In this document: in pieces, positions 48,011-60,849 of the stretch
Layout: the number at the start of each line of letters is the position of its first letter
Position numbering within the stretch: position 1 is the first letter of the stretch
Source: Gerris lacustris
Lineage: Eukaryota; Arthropoda; Insecta; Hemiptera; Gerridae
Length of the DNA stretch: 64,000 nt
Reading direction: 5' to 3'
Assembly (NCBI GenBank): GCA_951217055.1
Contig: OX578281.1
Coordinates: 31,177,036-31,241,035, forward strand
Program-made: the position numbers and the translations under genes
The notes under the pieces: generated by a model
Seen by the model: the letters and a program-made list of their open reading frames with translations, nothing else
What the model was told of the DNA's origin: nothing
The model's database searches: none

Positions 48011-49411
48011 AAAGACAAGAGCAGGCATTTTTAAAAGTTCTCGCTTTTACCTATGAACCCTAAAAACAACTATCAATTAGGATTTTGAATGACAAATAAA
48101 TCCGTGTAAACCCGATTCTAAGTTATTGATTTATTTCCTCAATAATATTTGTTGTTTTATTAATTAATATTGTTGTTCAAAATAAATGGTTTTATAGGAT
48201 GGTCTAAAAGTCCCTCCCTTCTTCTGAAATGTTGAACGGTTTGAGATAAATTAATGAAACTTGGGGGATCTGTACCATGCAGTGGGAAGTTTGTTTTCAT
48301 GCTATCGCGCACAAGGTTTGCTCCAGGCAACCCAACTTCTAAATTTCAAATTGGAGTTTATATTTTTGATAGCAGATTTGGATTCTATGGCGAAAAATAA
48401 TAATGTTTTTCGGAATTTTTTTTTTCTCTCTCTAATATTTTGACCCCTATATAGGTGCAAAAGTATAAAAATGGTAGATTTCAGTGCATTTGTATAGGAA
48501 GAAAATGTCCCAAACAAAACCAATAAAAAAGTAAATTAAGACAAAAATTTGTCCTCACAAGTTATGAAAGAAAAAGAAGTTCAATCATGCACCATGACTT
48601 AATGAGCGATTTTCAAAGAAATCTGTTTGATTACTATCTACATACTTATCTGTTTAAAAACTATGTTTTAATTCGTCATTACTTACCAACAAAATCCTCC
48701 TTCAAATTATTATTATAGGAGATTCTTTTATTTATTTTTTTATTTTTTTTTTTGCAAAAATAATTTTTTATTGTATTTTATCAAAAAATATATAACAAAG
48801 AAGCGTTATCTTACAGTGATATATTCTTTTTTACAAATCGTAAAATGGTTATTTGCTACTTTAAGTTTGATATAGCGAGTTTATTTGAAAAGAGTTATTA
48901 CTTTATATATCACAGCTACACCAGGAGAGTTTGAGGGAGTTGGGTAATGTATGGTATCTGATAAGGTTTTGTTTTATGATGGTTGAACTGGTTTGATGCT
49001 ATTTGGTTCTCTAATGTCATAGTTCAACCGTGGGAAAGGGCTAAGGGTTATCAACGACCTTAAGTGACATTCGTTTGAATGGACTTCCGTGAACTTTAGT
49101 GCATGAATTGTTTTACGTTTATTGTTCTCTGGGACTTTTGTTTATGACTTTAAAAGTTAAATTCCCGAAACTTAATCTGGGTCAAAAGACGTTAAACTTG
49201 TATCTATGTTGTTTATTTAGCCAGACTTATCTGAAGATAGATTATTAAACGTTTTTATAAATGAATAATTTCCCCGAATAAAATTTAAACTTTAAAAGTT
49301 TCTTGTAAAAATATAAGAAAAAAATAATTCAAGCATTTCAATTGGTGATAATAATAGCAGGGTATTTTATTCATAATAATGTAATGAATGATAAATATTG
49401 TAGTCTGATTA
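48011..49411. other. Nothing recognised
   Basis: It includes GGATGGTCTAAAAGTCCCTC near 48199, which resembles the tip of a transposon, but I found no inverted partner. Confidence 0.4.
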
Positions 49412-49452
<41 letters not shown>

Positions 49453-49609
49453 CACTAGGAACATAGCCTCTGATTCTTAGCATGAGCCCCGCGAGGAGTC
49501 TAGGCTATATATGTATAAATATATATACAGAGTGGAGGCTATATGTATAAATGCGTATATATATGAGCGTGGGGCTCATGCTAAGAATTAGTGGCTATGT
49601 TTCCTACTG
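49412..49609. repeat. (AT)n tract and adjacent 40-bp-arm hairpin
   Basis: (AT)n at 49412-49450 is followed by arms 49451-49490 and 49571-49609. Both contain GAACATAGCC / GATTCTTAGCATGAGCCCC or its complement with a few mismatches. The 80-bp loop has two TATATGTATAAAT copies. Confidence 0.8.
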
Positions 49610-50714
49610 CAAATATTCTGCATAATCATATCGTTATATAAATACACGATTAAATAAAATAACTGAACGGTTTTGTTTCCATAGCCTTTATAAACATTTA
49701 TCAGGATTACATTATTTATCATTCATTACTTTATTATGAATTAAATACCCACTGAAACGCTGTTTGAAGGATGCCAAAAATTCCTCTTTTTTATTATTCT
49801 CTCAGTTTAATAATTCCTTTTTTTTTATAATCTTTTGTAAAATCAAGTTTCAATTTAATCTCACAAAGATCTTAAGTATGAGAATAAAATAAATATTAAA
49901 AACAATAAATATTCATAATCTGAGCTTTAAAAGCTTTATTATGAACGTCTAAAAGAATAACGCTATATAAAAAGAGAATGAAGTTGGTTTGTCAGGTAGA
50001 ATCAACCTGACTTAGTAAAGAGCATGCCATGCAGTATGGCAACGATATACGTAAATAGTCCATTACCCGCTTTCTCAATTAGGGGCATCTTGACATATAG
50101 CTCTAGTAAATAAATATGATTAATTTACATTTAACGCTTAATTTAACTTCACTTGTTTGAGAGGTAAAAATTCGTAATACATTTTTAACCTAATTTCAGT
50201 TCATGCATTATGTATTTTTATAATCCAGTTAATTAAAAAATAAAAATCACAGGGAAGTAATTGCAAGAAGTACTTTTTAGTTTCCTGGTTTTTAAGATTA
50301 ATAATAATAGCTTTAATAACTTATTAATTTATTACCCCACTCAAAATTTAAAAAAATATATATATTTGGCGGACTGCGCAAAAAGTAGCACACAATTTTT
50401 TTTACATTTTTTATTGGCCTATTAGGTTTTAGCATGAATTATTTTTATTTTTTTTCTCAACTCTCAGACTTAAACCTTTCGGGAGCTATTATGAACCAAA
50501 GTGCGATGGACAGACAGACGCTTCACCCTCTTCATAAGTGTGTTCAGGATCAGGATGACCTAAGAAACCCTAGAAACACTTGAAAATCTTCATCAAACTA
50601 TCTTTATTTTTTAATGTTAGTTTCTATGGAAAAAAAATTAATAACTGTGATTGTTTTTTTGTTTTTTTTTTGTTGTTTTTTTTAACTTTTTTTATTTTGA
50701 AACTAGTGTAAAAT
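49610..50714. other. Nothing recognised
   Basis: AT-rich. Near 50500 GGACAGACAGACG resembles the CTGTCTGTC block of repeat A in inverse. Confidence 0.45.
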
Positions 50715-51260
50715 TAATTACAAGATAAAAGGAACTTTTTATATACTACGTTTTTAAATGTTCCGTTGAATCATATGTAGTGTTGATAATATAATTGTTG
50801 TTATATATAATGTTAGTGAAAAAAAATAGTTCCGAATTTATTTACTTCATATAAATGACAACCAACTATAAAAAGCTGATCTTAAACCTATAAAAAGACA
50901 AATCTTTGTACAACGGATCTCGCCAACACCGAATCTAAACCGTGCCATCGATATGTCCTCGTGTAGGGGACGGTAAGAGGAGATCGTAAATATGGGTCAT
51001 GTCAAAACAAATAAAATAACTTCCGGATTTTTTCGGAACTAACTTTCTATACTTGCGGATTTTTTCGGAACTAACTTTCCATACAGCAAAATTTGCTGAA
51101 AACGAATTAAATTCTGCTGAAAGGTGGCTAAAAGTATTAAAATAATGCATTGTCATCGTGTTCTGAGATATTCTATAAGTTTCAAATGTCTAGCTACTCG
51201 GGAAGTTAGTTAAACATCGATTGCAAGATTTTTACTAGACACAAACATACAAACAAACAA
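50715..51260 (-). repeat. Dispersed repeat C, first copy
   Basis: A reverse complement of 59735-60370 with substitutions and indels. Shared blocks include TTCGGAACTA(A/T), CGGATCT(C/T)(G/C)CC, GTGCCATCGATAT, AATGCATTGTCATCGTGTT and AGAAAGCAAGCTAATAAAAA. This copy has a tandem duplication of about 31 bp containing CGGATTTTTTCGGAACTAAC at about 51024-51085. The overlapping minus-strand frame at 50935-51156 and the frame at 59862-60053 in the other copy share their start (MTMHYFNTFSHLSAEFN), but no domain is known. Confidence 0.8.
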
Positions 51261-53624
51261 GAAAGCAAGCTAATAAAAACGGAGTAAAATAAGCCGAGTC
51301 TCGCGTAAAAAGTTGTGAGATCATAGGTTTAGCCAAGTCTCCCACTGTCCGAGTAAGTTCTACTCGGTCTAATTTGTCCAGTGCAAGTACATGATGTTTG
51401 TCTTTCCCTCTCTCTATTATCTTTCCCAAATCACTCTACACGTTTAAATTTAAAAACATTTTCTGACTTGGTAAATACACAAATACAGACCCCCTTTTTC
51501 TACACCCTCATTTCCGCCATATTTGTTTTCAATATGCCAGAAATATATATATATATATATATATTTTTTTAAAAAAACAATTATTTTTTATTAGTAGTTA
51601 CATATTCTACAAAACCTTTAAAACTAGGTACATCATGTGATGCTGACTAAAATATTTGTTTTATGTCATCCACTACATTGGCCACCGTCTTGAAAATATT
51701 AAGGGTGAAATTTCCAATACTATACAGTCTTCACTAACACTGAGTTCCATTTTGGCGCCAAATTTCATTCAAAATGTCAGTCTTTATATCAGTTATCGTT
51801 AGACAAAATAAACACACGAACTTTAAAATCCGAAGTCTCTTAAATGAAGAATTAATTAATTTGAAGTAACCATGAAAATCCGAAATCGGAAAACACTGGA
51901 CGCGGTAATTATGTAGATAAATGGCAAATTTGAACAATTGCTGATAACACTAATATTAGTCGATAAGGCAAGAAGGTTGCTAAAATGGTTTTGCCAGGCA
52001 ACACTCTTGACAAGTTTCTCTCTACCTGTAATTGTGCTAGGAGCGAGGGTTCAAGGTAATCTTCCCCTTTATAAAAAAATTCCATTAGTATCGTGTACAT
52101 ATTTTTCCTGAATTGAATTAATCAGGACCAAACTAAAGTAATCGACTTCGGACTGCACTAAACTCTAGCTATTTCTGTACTGTACACTAGTAGTAGCTAA
52201 TTCTGTACAGTACACTATTACATAAAACATTATAAAACTTTTATTTTTTAATGTTATAATTTTTCTAAATAAAATAATTTCTTCTTATAACTCAGCGAGA
52301 TCAAAGAATTACACATACGGATGGAACTTAAGATGGAGGAGGGGGGTAGGGATTAAACCGATTTTTACATTAAAGCATTCTTTTAACTCCAGTCACAACC
52401 GCCATTCGTATATTTTATATTTGAACCCACCATGCGTAACATTTTCCATTATCCTTTATGCTTTATTCTTTAGCTTTTATTTTTTTTTATTTTACGCTAG
52501 AGTAATTTTTAATTAACTTCAGCATGTATACATGCGATAAAATACGCAATTGGTAAATTTCGGTAATCATAATTAAAACTTGAGAACTGTTTCTGAAATA
52601 TTTTTGACCAATGTTATGTGAAATTACTTATCATCCACAATTTATCATAGCTAGTGCTGCGATCTGTGAGAGAATTTAGAATTACTACTGTAAATTATGT
52701 TATCTTTATGTTAGAGCCCTCTGGGAAAGGATTTTTGAAGTTTCAAATAAATTAAATAGTGACGCAAGTTCGCCTTCATTAAACTCGCGTGTATTATTTA
52801 TAAACATTTTCCTTCTTGTCCTTTCTAGTTAAAAGAAAATGTAGGGTATGATAATTAATGTTGAAAATTCCATTATCTTTTTACGATATTCTTTAGTAAT
52901 AAATCTTTATTCAGTTCTTGACGAAAAGAAAAATAAGGAAATTTAATTTTTGTTGTAAATCTTTTTCTCCTTTTTCGTTTTAGTTTCCTTTAATTAACTC
53001 TCTTTTTTGACATGATGTTTTATAAATTATTGTATTATAAATTGTTTACTTGTTGAAGAGGAAAAGTTTGAAAATAGAAACTGTTCTATTAATGATTAAG
53101 TTTCTTAGTGTGATTGATTAAGACAACTTTAATTATGAGAGGTTGATTATTTTATAACTTGTCTTTATAAAAAACTTAAGAAAAGGTTTTTTTTTTTCAA
53201 ATTAAATTTCTGTTCTTTTACGTTTCTATTTAGATAGATTAATCTTACTCTGTAATTTTATTAATGTAATTTTGGCTCCTTAAATGTGCAAAATTAAAGA
53301 TTTTAGTTCCTAAGTGTTGGTTCATGAAGGGATTAAAAAAGTGATAAAGATTATTTTGTTTAATTAAATATATTTTGTGAGGAATATCATCAGGGCTAAC
53401 TTTGTACAAACCTAATGGAAACTACATTATAAGCATAATAATAGGCTTGATGATGTACGCTATATCCTGCACTAAATATAGCCTATTCAGCAATTTTTAC
53501 CCCTTTTGAATTATATTTTGTTAACCCTCAGTGCTCGTATGGCTCCCCTCCGTCTATCATATTTAATACAATAAATATGATTGAATTAGTAAACCTACCA
53601 ATTTGATGAAAAACCATTCCTCCG
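51261..53624. other. Nothing recognised
   Basis: It contains an (AT)n run at about 51543-51563, and near 51305 a diverged copy of a block of about 35 bp also seen near 28350. No gene was found. Confidence 0.45.
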
Positions 53625-53700
53625 TCAAAGTTCAGTGGTTAGAGCGCTGCACTGGAGATGCAGGGAACCATGGATCGATTCATGGTGGTGGGGTGATTTT
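53625..53700 (+). mobile_element. tRNA-derived SINE head
   Basis: A-box-like GTTCAGTGGTTAGAGCGC, an anticodon-arm stem CTGCA/TGCAG, and a B-box-like GGATCGATTCATGG at tRNA spacing. It differs from the 13.7 kb family in the body, which begins TGGGGTGATTTTTGTC. Confidence 0.6.
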
Positions 53701-55264
53701 TGTCTAGCTATTTCCTCTTTAATAATAATAATAGAATTGGTGATTCAAAAGACCATTTCTATAAACACAAATCAGCCACTAATGATGACGCTACATAGAA
53801 TATTATTGCGAACCAGTTATAGCCAATTCAGTTATTGTCTCTACTACATAATATAGTTAGTTGTAGACAGCACGCAAGCCGTGCACTTGCTGATTATTGT
53901 TTGCTTTGTGTTATACTTTGTTCCCGGATTGGGTGAAGCTAAACATCGATGTTTTCAATACTTCGACGTTTTAATCCTTCAAGCAAAATAAAAAAGGTCG
54001 ACGACCTCATTTTTTTTTTTTCTCGATGTTTCTTCACGTCAACATTGATGCTACCGATCTATCGAGAGTTCAACATCGATGTTTGTTGGTCCGATATATC
54101 GATGTTTTCGATACATCGACTTTGATGTCCTAACCTAGTCCCTGGTACCACACATTACTATCGACTGCGTATTTCGATTCCCAACTCCTCTAAGGTGCCT
54201 CTTATCCCATGCTTGGTATTCCGTTCTCTTGCCATCGCCATGCAAATGACTAACTGTTGAAGTGAAGTGGCGTCTATTTGATTGCGTATGCCAATTATTA
54301 AGTTTATTCAGCTGATGGTGCGACTCGCTAACCTTGCGTCATCCATTGATTATATAAGCCCTTAATCTCTCCACGACTTATTTATCATTATATTTTTGTT
54401 TACTAACATACCTACACTGCGGATTATTTTTATTATTGTTGTTGGTCAATCATCAATCACTGGTCCATCTTAAAGGGGATTTTACTTTGAAAGGTGTTTG
54501 AAAATTGAAATGTCTTGAGTTGCCAGTTGTTTCCCCCTCATTCTTTGAGGCTCATTTAAATTAATCATATAAACTACTGAGATAAAGCCCTTGGAGTAAC
54601 TACAATGCAAGTACAAGAAATCCGAGCTCGGGAATAGTTGAGAACTTGTTTTATATTGCTTCTCTTCACGCGACTCTCTCATTTCTTATTCTTTACTTCC
54701 ATTTCCTGTAATTTTTTACTACTTTTACCGTAAGAAGAAAAAGTTATAAAACGTTATTTATACATTTTCTCTTTCAAATAAGAAAAAAAATAAAGTTTTC
54801 CTAATTTTCCTTTCCCTCTCTTTTAAGAGGGTCTACACTCGTAACTATAAATGTAATATCCAAATAAATTCCAGACCAATTATGTTTGCATTCAATTTAG
54901 TTCAAACTTTTATGCTCTTACTAAATTTGACATAGTTTTTTCTATAGAGATTTTTTGGTACTTACTCATATAACTTACACATATAGAACTAACTTATTAA
55001 ACATACTTATGGTCGATATAACTCAAAAGGAAAGAACAAATTTGATCAGCTTATTGTCTAAACTCCCACGTAATAAGTACTACCTAGTTACATTATTAAA
55101 CCACTGTGAACATATCTAATGAGTTATCCCCTTTAATTAATTTTCTTTTTAAATTAAATTATATTAAACAACTAAAGTATATATAAGTATATTATATACA
55201 TCAATTTTATTACTCATATATAGGAGATATTTCATCTCTTAATTTGGGACACTTTCAAACTTGT
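53701..55264. other. No gene; cluster of CATCGATGTT motifs
   Basis: AACATCGATGTTT occurs at about 53942, 54070 and 54100, with variants (ATATCGATG, ACATCGAC) between. The rest has nothing recognised. Confidence 0.5.
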
Positions 55265-55575
55265 TTTTACTTTTACATATAAAGAGAAAGTATTGTAATT
55301 GTGCGAAAATTCGATTTTGAGGTCCCTTAAGTCCAAAAAATGGTTTTTAAAAAATGTCTGTCTGTCGTCTGTGCAGATGCGTGGAGCCTAAACTACTGGA
55401 ACGATTTTTAATGAAATTTGGCTTACATGTTAAGAAAACTCATACCCCGAGGCGAAATCGAGAAATGAATTTTAGCTCCAAATATGGGGGTGCTACCCCC
55501 TCCCCCCCCCCCAAAAAAAAGTCTGAAATATGAACAAAAAATATTTCTCGAAAACGGTTCCGACATTTTTGACAA
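55265..55575 (+). repeat. Repeat A, 5' part
   Basis: ATAAAGAGAAAGTATTGTAA, AAATTCGATTTTGAGGTCCC, CTGTCTGTCGTCTGTGCAGA, CCTAAACTACTGG, CCCCGAGGCGAAATCGAGAA and TTTCTCGAAAACGGTTCCGA are all present. It ends before the tRNA-like part. Confidence 0.8.
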
Positions 55576-55737
55576 TTAGCTACTAAAAAGTAATCCTTCT
55601 AAAATATATTAACCACACAAAACTAAATTATAGCTGATTTTGATTCTTGATCACTCTCTGATCTCTGATACATGACTTACTCTGTACTAAATATTACTTA
55701 AGTTGGTTAAAAGCGGTCTGACAATTAAGTGGTAATA

Positions 55738-55811
55738 AATAAATAAAAAGAACCAGTCTCTCCACGGTAGATAAAACTCTACCGTGGAGAGACTGGTTCT
55801 TTTTATTTATT
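55738..55811. repeat. Perfect 34-bp-arm hairpin with 6-base loop
   Basis: The left arm includes GAACCAGTCTCTCCACGG and the right arm is its exact complement. The loop is TAAAAC. Confidence 0.95.
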
Positions 55812-55903
55812 AAGATGACCTCCACCAACGCTCTTATTTCTTAAGTGGTAACAGGTAAATTTGCATTATCTTGCCCTCCTATTTCTAGTTGTTCAGTTGA
55901 CAA

Positions 55904-56117
55904 ACATGCTAGCTCTATGTAACATGTTAGCTATATGTAACATGCTAGCTCTATGTAACATGCTAGCTCTATGTAACATGCTAGCTCTATGTAACATGCT
56001 AGCTCTATGTAACATGCTAGCTCTATGTAACATGCTAGCTCTATATGTAACATGCTAGCTCTATGTAACATGCTAGCTCTATGTGACATGCTAGCTCTAT
56101 GTAACATGCTAGCTCTA
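55904..56117. repeat. 18-bp tandem array, about 12 copies
   Basis: The unit is CATGCTAGCTCTATGTAA, nearly invariant, with one 2-base insertion near 56042 and one T-for-C change. The open frame with MLALCN repeats is a by-product of a unit divisible by three. Confidence 0.95.
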
Positions 56118-57503
56118 GCATATTAATACGCCTTGTATACTATATTGTAAGTAGTATACTAACCTGTTCACAATCGAGTCAAGCTATGTTCAGTTTTATA
56201 GATTTAAGAGTTACAATATTTGAGAAAAAAAAATAATAGAAATATACCTTGTTATACCTTGTTATTCGGAATTTTACACACAGTATAATATAGAAACGCT
56301 TTTTCGCACTTCTGTGACATCGGTCTAATTTGTATTTTATGTAATAATTCATATTATTTTTTATTTGAGCGATTTGGAGCTTTTTGTATTGCCAGTATAA
56401 ACCCTTATTCCTGGGAGGTACGACTGTTCTGGACTTAATTGTTACGCGAAGTTTAAAAAGAACCTTACATTCAGCAAAAATGTGTGATTTAGGTTGATGT
56501 ATGATCGATAATATTTCTTTTATTTGCTGATTGACGGAAAAGGTAGGTATCTATTATAGAGGTAGAATTATCACGTACTTTACACTTCCAGTGATGGGGT
56601 CATTAGTGTGAAACTTTTTTAACATCGTAATAAAATTTTATTCTATTAATTTTAGAATTAGATACGTCGGTGTGTGTTGTTTAGTTTCTATAGATGAGAA
56701 AGCCTTAAACCTTTCGGCAACTTTCACTTCTTTCTCAAATAAAATTAATAATTAATAAATTAATTTGGAGACAAGTGAAGGTAAATAAAATAGTGTAAAC
56801 ATTTTTAGAAAAAATGTTGCGTTTCTCTTTTATTCTTCCTCTATGAGTTACGGACTGTTACGGTCTCGGTACGTCAGTTCGGAGGGTTGTATAAAAGGAA
56901 AGTAGGCGTGTTTATTTTGTCTTCTTTCCTTTAAATGTCGGGAAAGGTTAAAAACATTATTGGTTCGTGATGTCGCGTCGGTTCGGAGGGTTGTGCGGAA
57001 GGAAATAGGTCTAAGCATTGTATTCTCTTTCTTAAATTAAAGCGACTAGTTCATATTTCAAGTTAATGTATTCTTCGTCTGTTTAATATCTTTATATCCA
57101 ATTGTTCTCTAACATTCCCTAGTGTATGTTAGAACTTCGTAATATATTTCTAGTTATCTCATTTGACCTATATTTGATCAATACCTATAAATTATTATAT
57201 TTTCTTCATTTCGTTCCGTTTGATTGCAAAGTTTTTATCCCTTTCTTTAATCCTTGCCAAAATTTGTTTAGTTCCCAATAAATACATCTTTTCTGATTAA
57301 TATTGTTATTGCAATTTTGAACATAAAATTAATTTTATTCGTAAACTATTTACTCAAAATCTTTACTATTACTTTAAATATTAATATTGACTTCTATTAA
57401 ACGGCATATTTTATTAACAGCCTAATAAACGTATAAAATTATTTACACATATAAAGAAAATTAATTTTAATTATGGCGGACCGTTTACGAGATTTTATAA
57501 ATA
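56118..57503. other. No gene; one spaced direct repeat
   Basis: GTCAGTTCGGAGGGTTGT at 56873-56890 recurs as GTCGGTTCGGAGGGTTGT at 56977-56994, with GGAAA(G)T(A)GG following both. Confidence 0.5.
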
Positions 57504-58227
57504 CAGGGTGGGCAAAACGCACTTAGAACACTTATAGCTCAGCTTCTGTAATAGATAGAGATATGGGGTTTGCGGGGTCTGAAAACTGCATTCTTCTACT
57601 TTCAATTTCATACCTATAACTTTAAAAACTATTGGGTGAAAGCCATGCAATGACGGTTTGAAATAGGGTCTTAATAAGTCGTTGTCCGGGTAGTAATCTT
57701 GTCTGGTATTATAATGGTGAAGGGAGGGGCGGGGGTTCTCTGCAGGTAAGTGGGAGGAGCCCCTCAGTGTTATAACATATATAACAAACATTGAAGATGT
57801 GTTAAGCACAATGTCGCCAATTCTCTTGCAAGTATTGAATAGTTTGCAAGGAGCGATGGGACGGAGTAACATCTTGCATAAACGTGTAATTTAGCATTTG
57901 ATCTTTAATTTGCTTGACCCATCTTCAATGTTTGTTATAACACTGAGGGACTCCTCCCACTTACCTAAAAAGACTTCCTCCCTTCCACCATATGGTAATT
58001 TATTCTATCAAAACTATAATACCAGACAAGATTACTACCCGGACAACGACTTTTATTAAGACCCTATTTCAAACCGTCATTGCATGGCTTTCACCCAATA
58101 GTTTTTAAAGTTATAGGTATGAAATTTAAAGTAGAAAAATATAGTTTTCAGACCCCATATATATTTATCTACTACAGAAGCTGAGCTATAAGTGTTCAAA
58201 AAAGTACGTTTTTTTTTGCCCACCCTG
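57504..58227. mobile_element. Fold-back MITE with arms of about 300 bp and TA flanks
   Basis: The ends are CAGGGTGGGCAAAA at 57504 and TTTTGCCCACCCTG ending at 58227, each flanked by TA, as for Tc1/mariner-type elements. The arms (57504-57800 and 57919-58227) pair over almost their whole length with substitutions and a few indels. The unique centre of about 118 bp has no known coding sequence. The 125-codon minus-strand frame at 57495-57872 is produced by the arm sequence and has no domain. Confidence 0.82.
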
Positions 58228-58494
58228 TATATAATCAATTTAGAGTAGTTCTAAATCATTTTAATCAAATTTTTGCTATTTTTTAAAATCCATTATATTA
58301 CTTTCTATTTTGTTTGTTTGTTTATGGAGGGCTAATTAACCCACTTCCAGTCATCCACTCAAGCTAAAACTTAGCACCTAGGCACTGTACCAATATATTT
58401 TTTTTCAAAAAACTGATTGATTTTGTAGTTTAAGTTTTATTTACAATGAGTAGCTTCTACTAAATTGTTATTAGATTCACCGGTTAACGTTCCT
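58228..58494. other. Nothing recognised
   Basis: AT-rich spacer between two repeats. Confidence 0.4.
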
Positions 58495-58690
58495 CGGCGG
58501 AGGCGTAGTTCCCTAAGTTTCCCCTTGAATACTGGAAGCATCTGCAGGGGTGTATAACAATGTTAACGGTTAAATATAGAGCAAAGTGCACATCCCTGAA
58601 GATGTTTCAAGGGTGAAAGGCCAATCGTTGTGACCGTCGCCACCGGATGAAATAGTAATTTATTATGATGCCAACAGAGGAAGCATACAC
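58495..58690. repeat. Relative of the hairpin element at 38688
   Basis: ACTGGAAGCATCTGCAGGGG at about 58532 and CCCTGAAGATGTTTCAAGGG at about 58587 correspond to the ACTGGAAGCATCTTCAGGGG and CCCCTGAAGATGCTTTCAG blocks of the 38.7 kb element, in the same order. The rest is diverged. Confidence 0.5.
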
Positions 58691-59734
58691 CCTCGCACTA
58701 AGAATTGAGTAAGTTCCACTGAATGTCGCGACACTTTAAATTTTCTGTCAAAATATTGCGTTGAATTGAGACATGGACGTAACTTTATCACTGTAAAAAA
58801 GTACTGTGCTTCAAGTACTTATAATTAATCTGCAGAGGTTTTGTTTTGCTTTTGTTGCTTTTATTTTTAAAAGGCCTTAAGACCGGGAATTCGGAGAATA
58901 GAGGGTTAAGGAAGGTTACGCTAGAGAGATATATATAGTGGTCTCATGGTAATACCTGGTGTTTTTACTAGCTAGCCTACGCGGGGCCTGCACTGCACAG
59001 TGTAACTTGACTTGATCGTTTAATATTGCATCTTCTCTCCCTTGCCAGGTCAAACCCACTGGCCTCTGTGTTGTATCCTTTTATTTCTTCTTCCCTTTTG
59101 GAAGAGAAACACGAGGCTACATTCTCGCACTAAAGTCTCGACGACCAAGCTTAAAGTTTTTACTGTTTTTTTTTCCTTCTTCTTCCCTTAAGTTCTCTCC
59201 TCTTTCTTTCATTGCTTTCTTCTGTTTTTATCGAGCGACAAAAAAAGCACCTTTGTAACAATAAAAACCAGAAAATTAGAGTTTGTTTAGAGTTTTTTTT
59301 GTTGTTTCTGTTATTTTCATTGTATTATTGCTCTGAGGAAAAACAAGACCGTTGGATATTATGCCGAGTTTTAAAGCGGTTCGTCACGTTCTACATTCTA
59401 TTTTTTTTTTCTAATTGAACAAAAAAGGGGATCAACTGAGACCTGAAAGATTTAAACAATTGCCCACGTAAATCCGAGAGAAAAAGGAGGTAATCAATAA
59501 GATTTCCATGGTTTCATGAATTTCTCAGCACTCCACAAGTCCCCCCCCCCCTCAAGACGTTTGCACGTTTTTTACTTCTTCTAAATAATTTAACTCCTAG
59601 TCTGCCGCTTTTCACACGCCTATTGAGGCAATGAAAATTGATCTCGCCTCTTCCTGCTCGGTTAAATTAGATCATTAAAACTTGATGTGACACCAAATAT
59701 AAACTTGGTTATATACAGTGGCGTTATTTTACTA
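58691..59734. other. Nothing recognised
   Basis: T-rich sequence. The 68-codon frame at 59212-59418 has no domain. Confidence 0.45.
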
Positions 59735-60370
59735 CGTTTTTATTAGCTTGCTTTCTTGTTTGTTTGTTTGTTTGTTTGTCCGGTACAAATCTGGCAATCG
59801 ATTTCTAACTAACTTCCCGAATAGCTAGACATTTGAAACTTTTACCATAGCTCAAAACACGATGACAATGCATTATTTTAATACTTTTAGCCATCTTTCA
59901 GCAGAATTTAATTGGTTTTCAGCATATTTTGCTGTATGGAATGTTAGTTCGGAAAAAAATCCGCAAGTTATATTATTTGTTTTGCCATGTCCCATATTTA
60001 CAATCTTCATTTTGACGGGTTTCAAAGTTGTGATTTTTATAAATAAGAGATAAACATTGAATGACAGCAAAACAGTAATATATCGATTATATTATTTATC
60101 GATTATAATATTTATATTATTTCAAATATATCGATGGCACGGTTTAGATTTGGTGTTGGGGAGATCCGTTGTACAAAGATTTGTCCTTTTATAGGTTTAG
60201 GTTCAGATCTCTAGATGGTGTGCTTTATGTGAAGTAAATAAATTCGGAACTATTTTTTTTTTCACTAATATTATATATTATATAACAATAACAATTATAT
60301 TATCAACATTACATATGATTCAACAGAAAATTTAAAAACGTAGTATATAAAAAGTTCTTTTTATCTTGAA
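59735..60370 (+). repeat. Dispersed repeat C, second copy, inverted relative to the first
   Basis: It begins in TTTTTATTAGCTTGCTTTCT followed by (TTTG)n, and ends near AAAACGTAGTATATAAAAAG. It is longer than the 50.7 kb copy by about 90 bp around 60040-60125, where TATCGATTATA motifs are repeated. Confidence 0.8.
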
Positions 60371-60849
60371 ATTTATATTAGTTTGTTTATATAAATAAGA
60401 TAAAATATATAGAAGTTGCTACTTCTTCGGTAAAATCGGTTAATTAAAATTTTCATTTTAATAAATATTTCATTTTCTGGTCCTAAAAGCTAATTTGCTA
60501 CGTTAAAACATCGTGTTTATGAATGAATAAATATTTTGAGTTCAGATTATAAGTTTTAATTTTTGAACCATGGTTTCCTTCTTTCTATACTAATAGTATT
60601 GTTAGCTCCGTTTACTGATCAGAATATATTGGTGGCTTGATTGATAAGTTGAACATTTGTTCAGCGTCGTATAAACAGAGAACTATTCCTCGGTAGAGTA
60701 TAAAGTTAGAAGACTCGGTGAAGGATTCACAACAGACTCTGCACCTGAAGTGTTCATCGTGCCATTTATATCCCAGAGCTTGTACGCCCTAAAAAAAATA
60801 ACGAAACTATTTTAAATTAAAGTAATTAAATTTCCTTGGTAGGTCATTA

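Noticed and set aside
48199..48260. Transposon tip GGATGGTCTAAAAGTCCCTC
   Set aside because: No inverted or direct partner was found within the next few kilobases, so no element could be delimited.
55904..56117. CRISPR-like array
   Set aside because: The 18-bp units are directly adjacent with no spacers, and the genome is eukaryotic.
57495..57872. 125-codon minus-strand frame
   Set aside because: It runs through the terminal inverted repeat of the MITE. The other arm would give the same sequence with stops, and no domain is seen.
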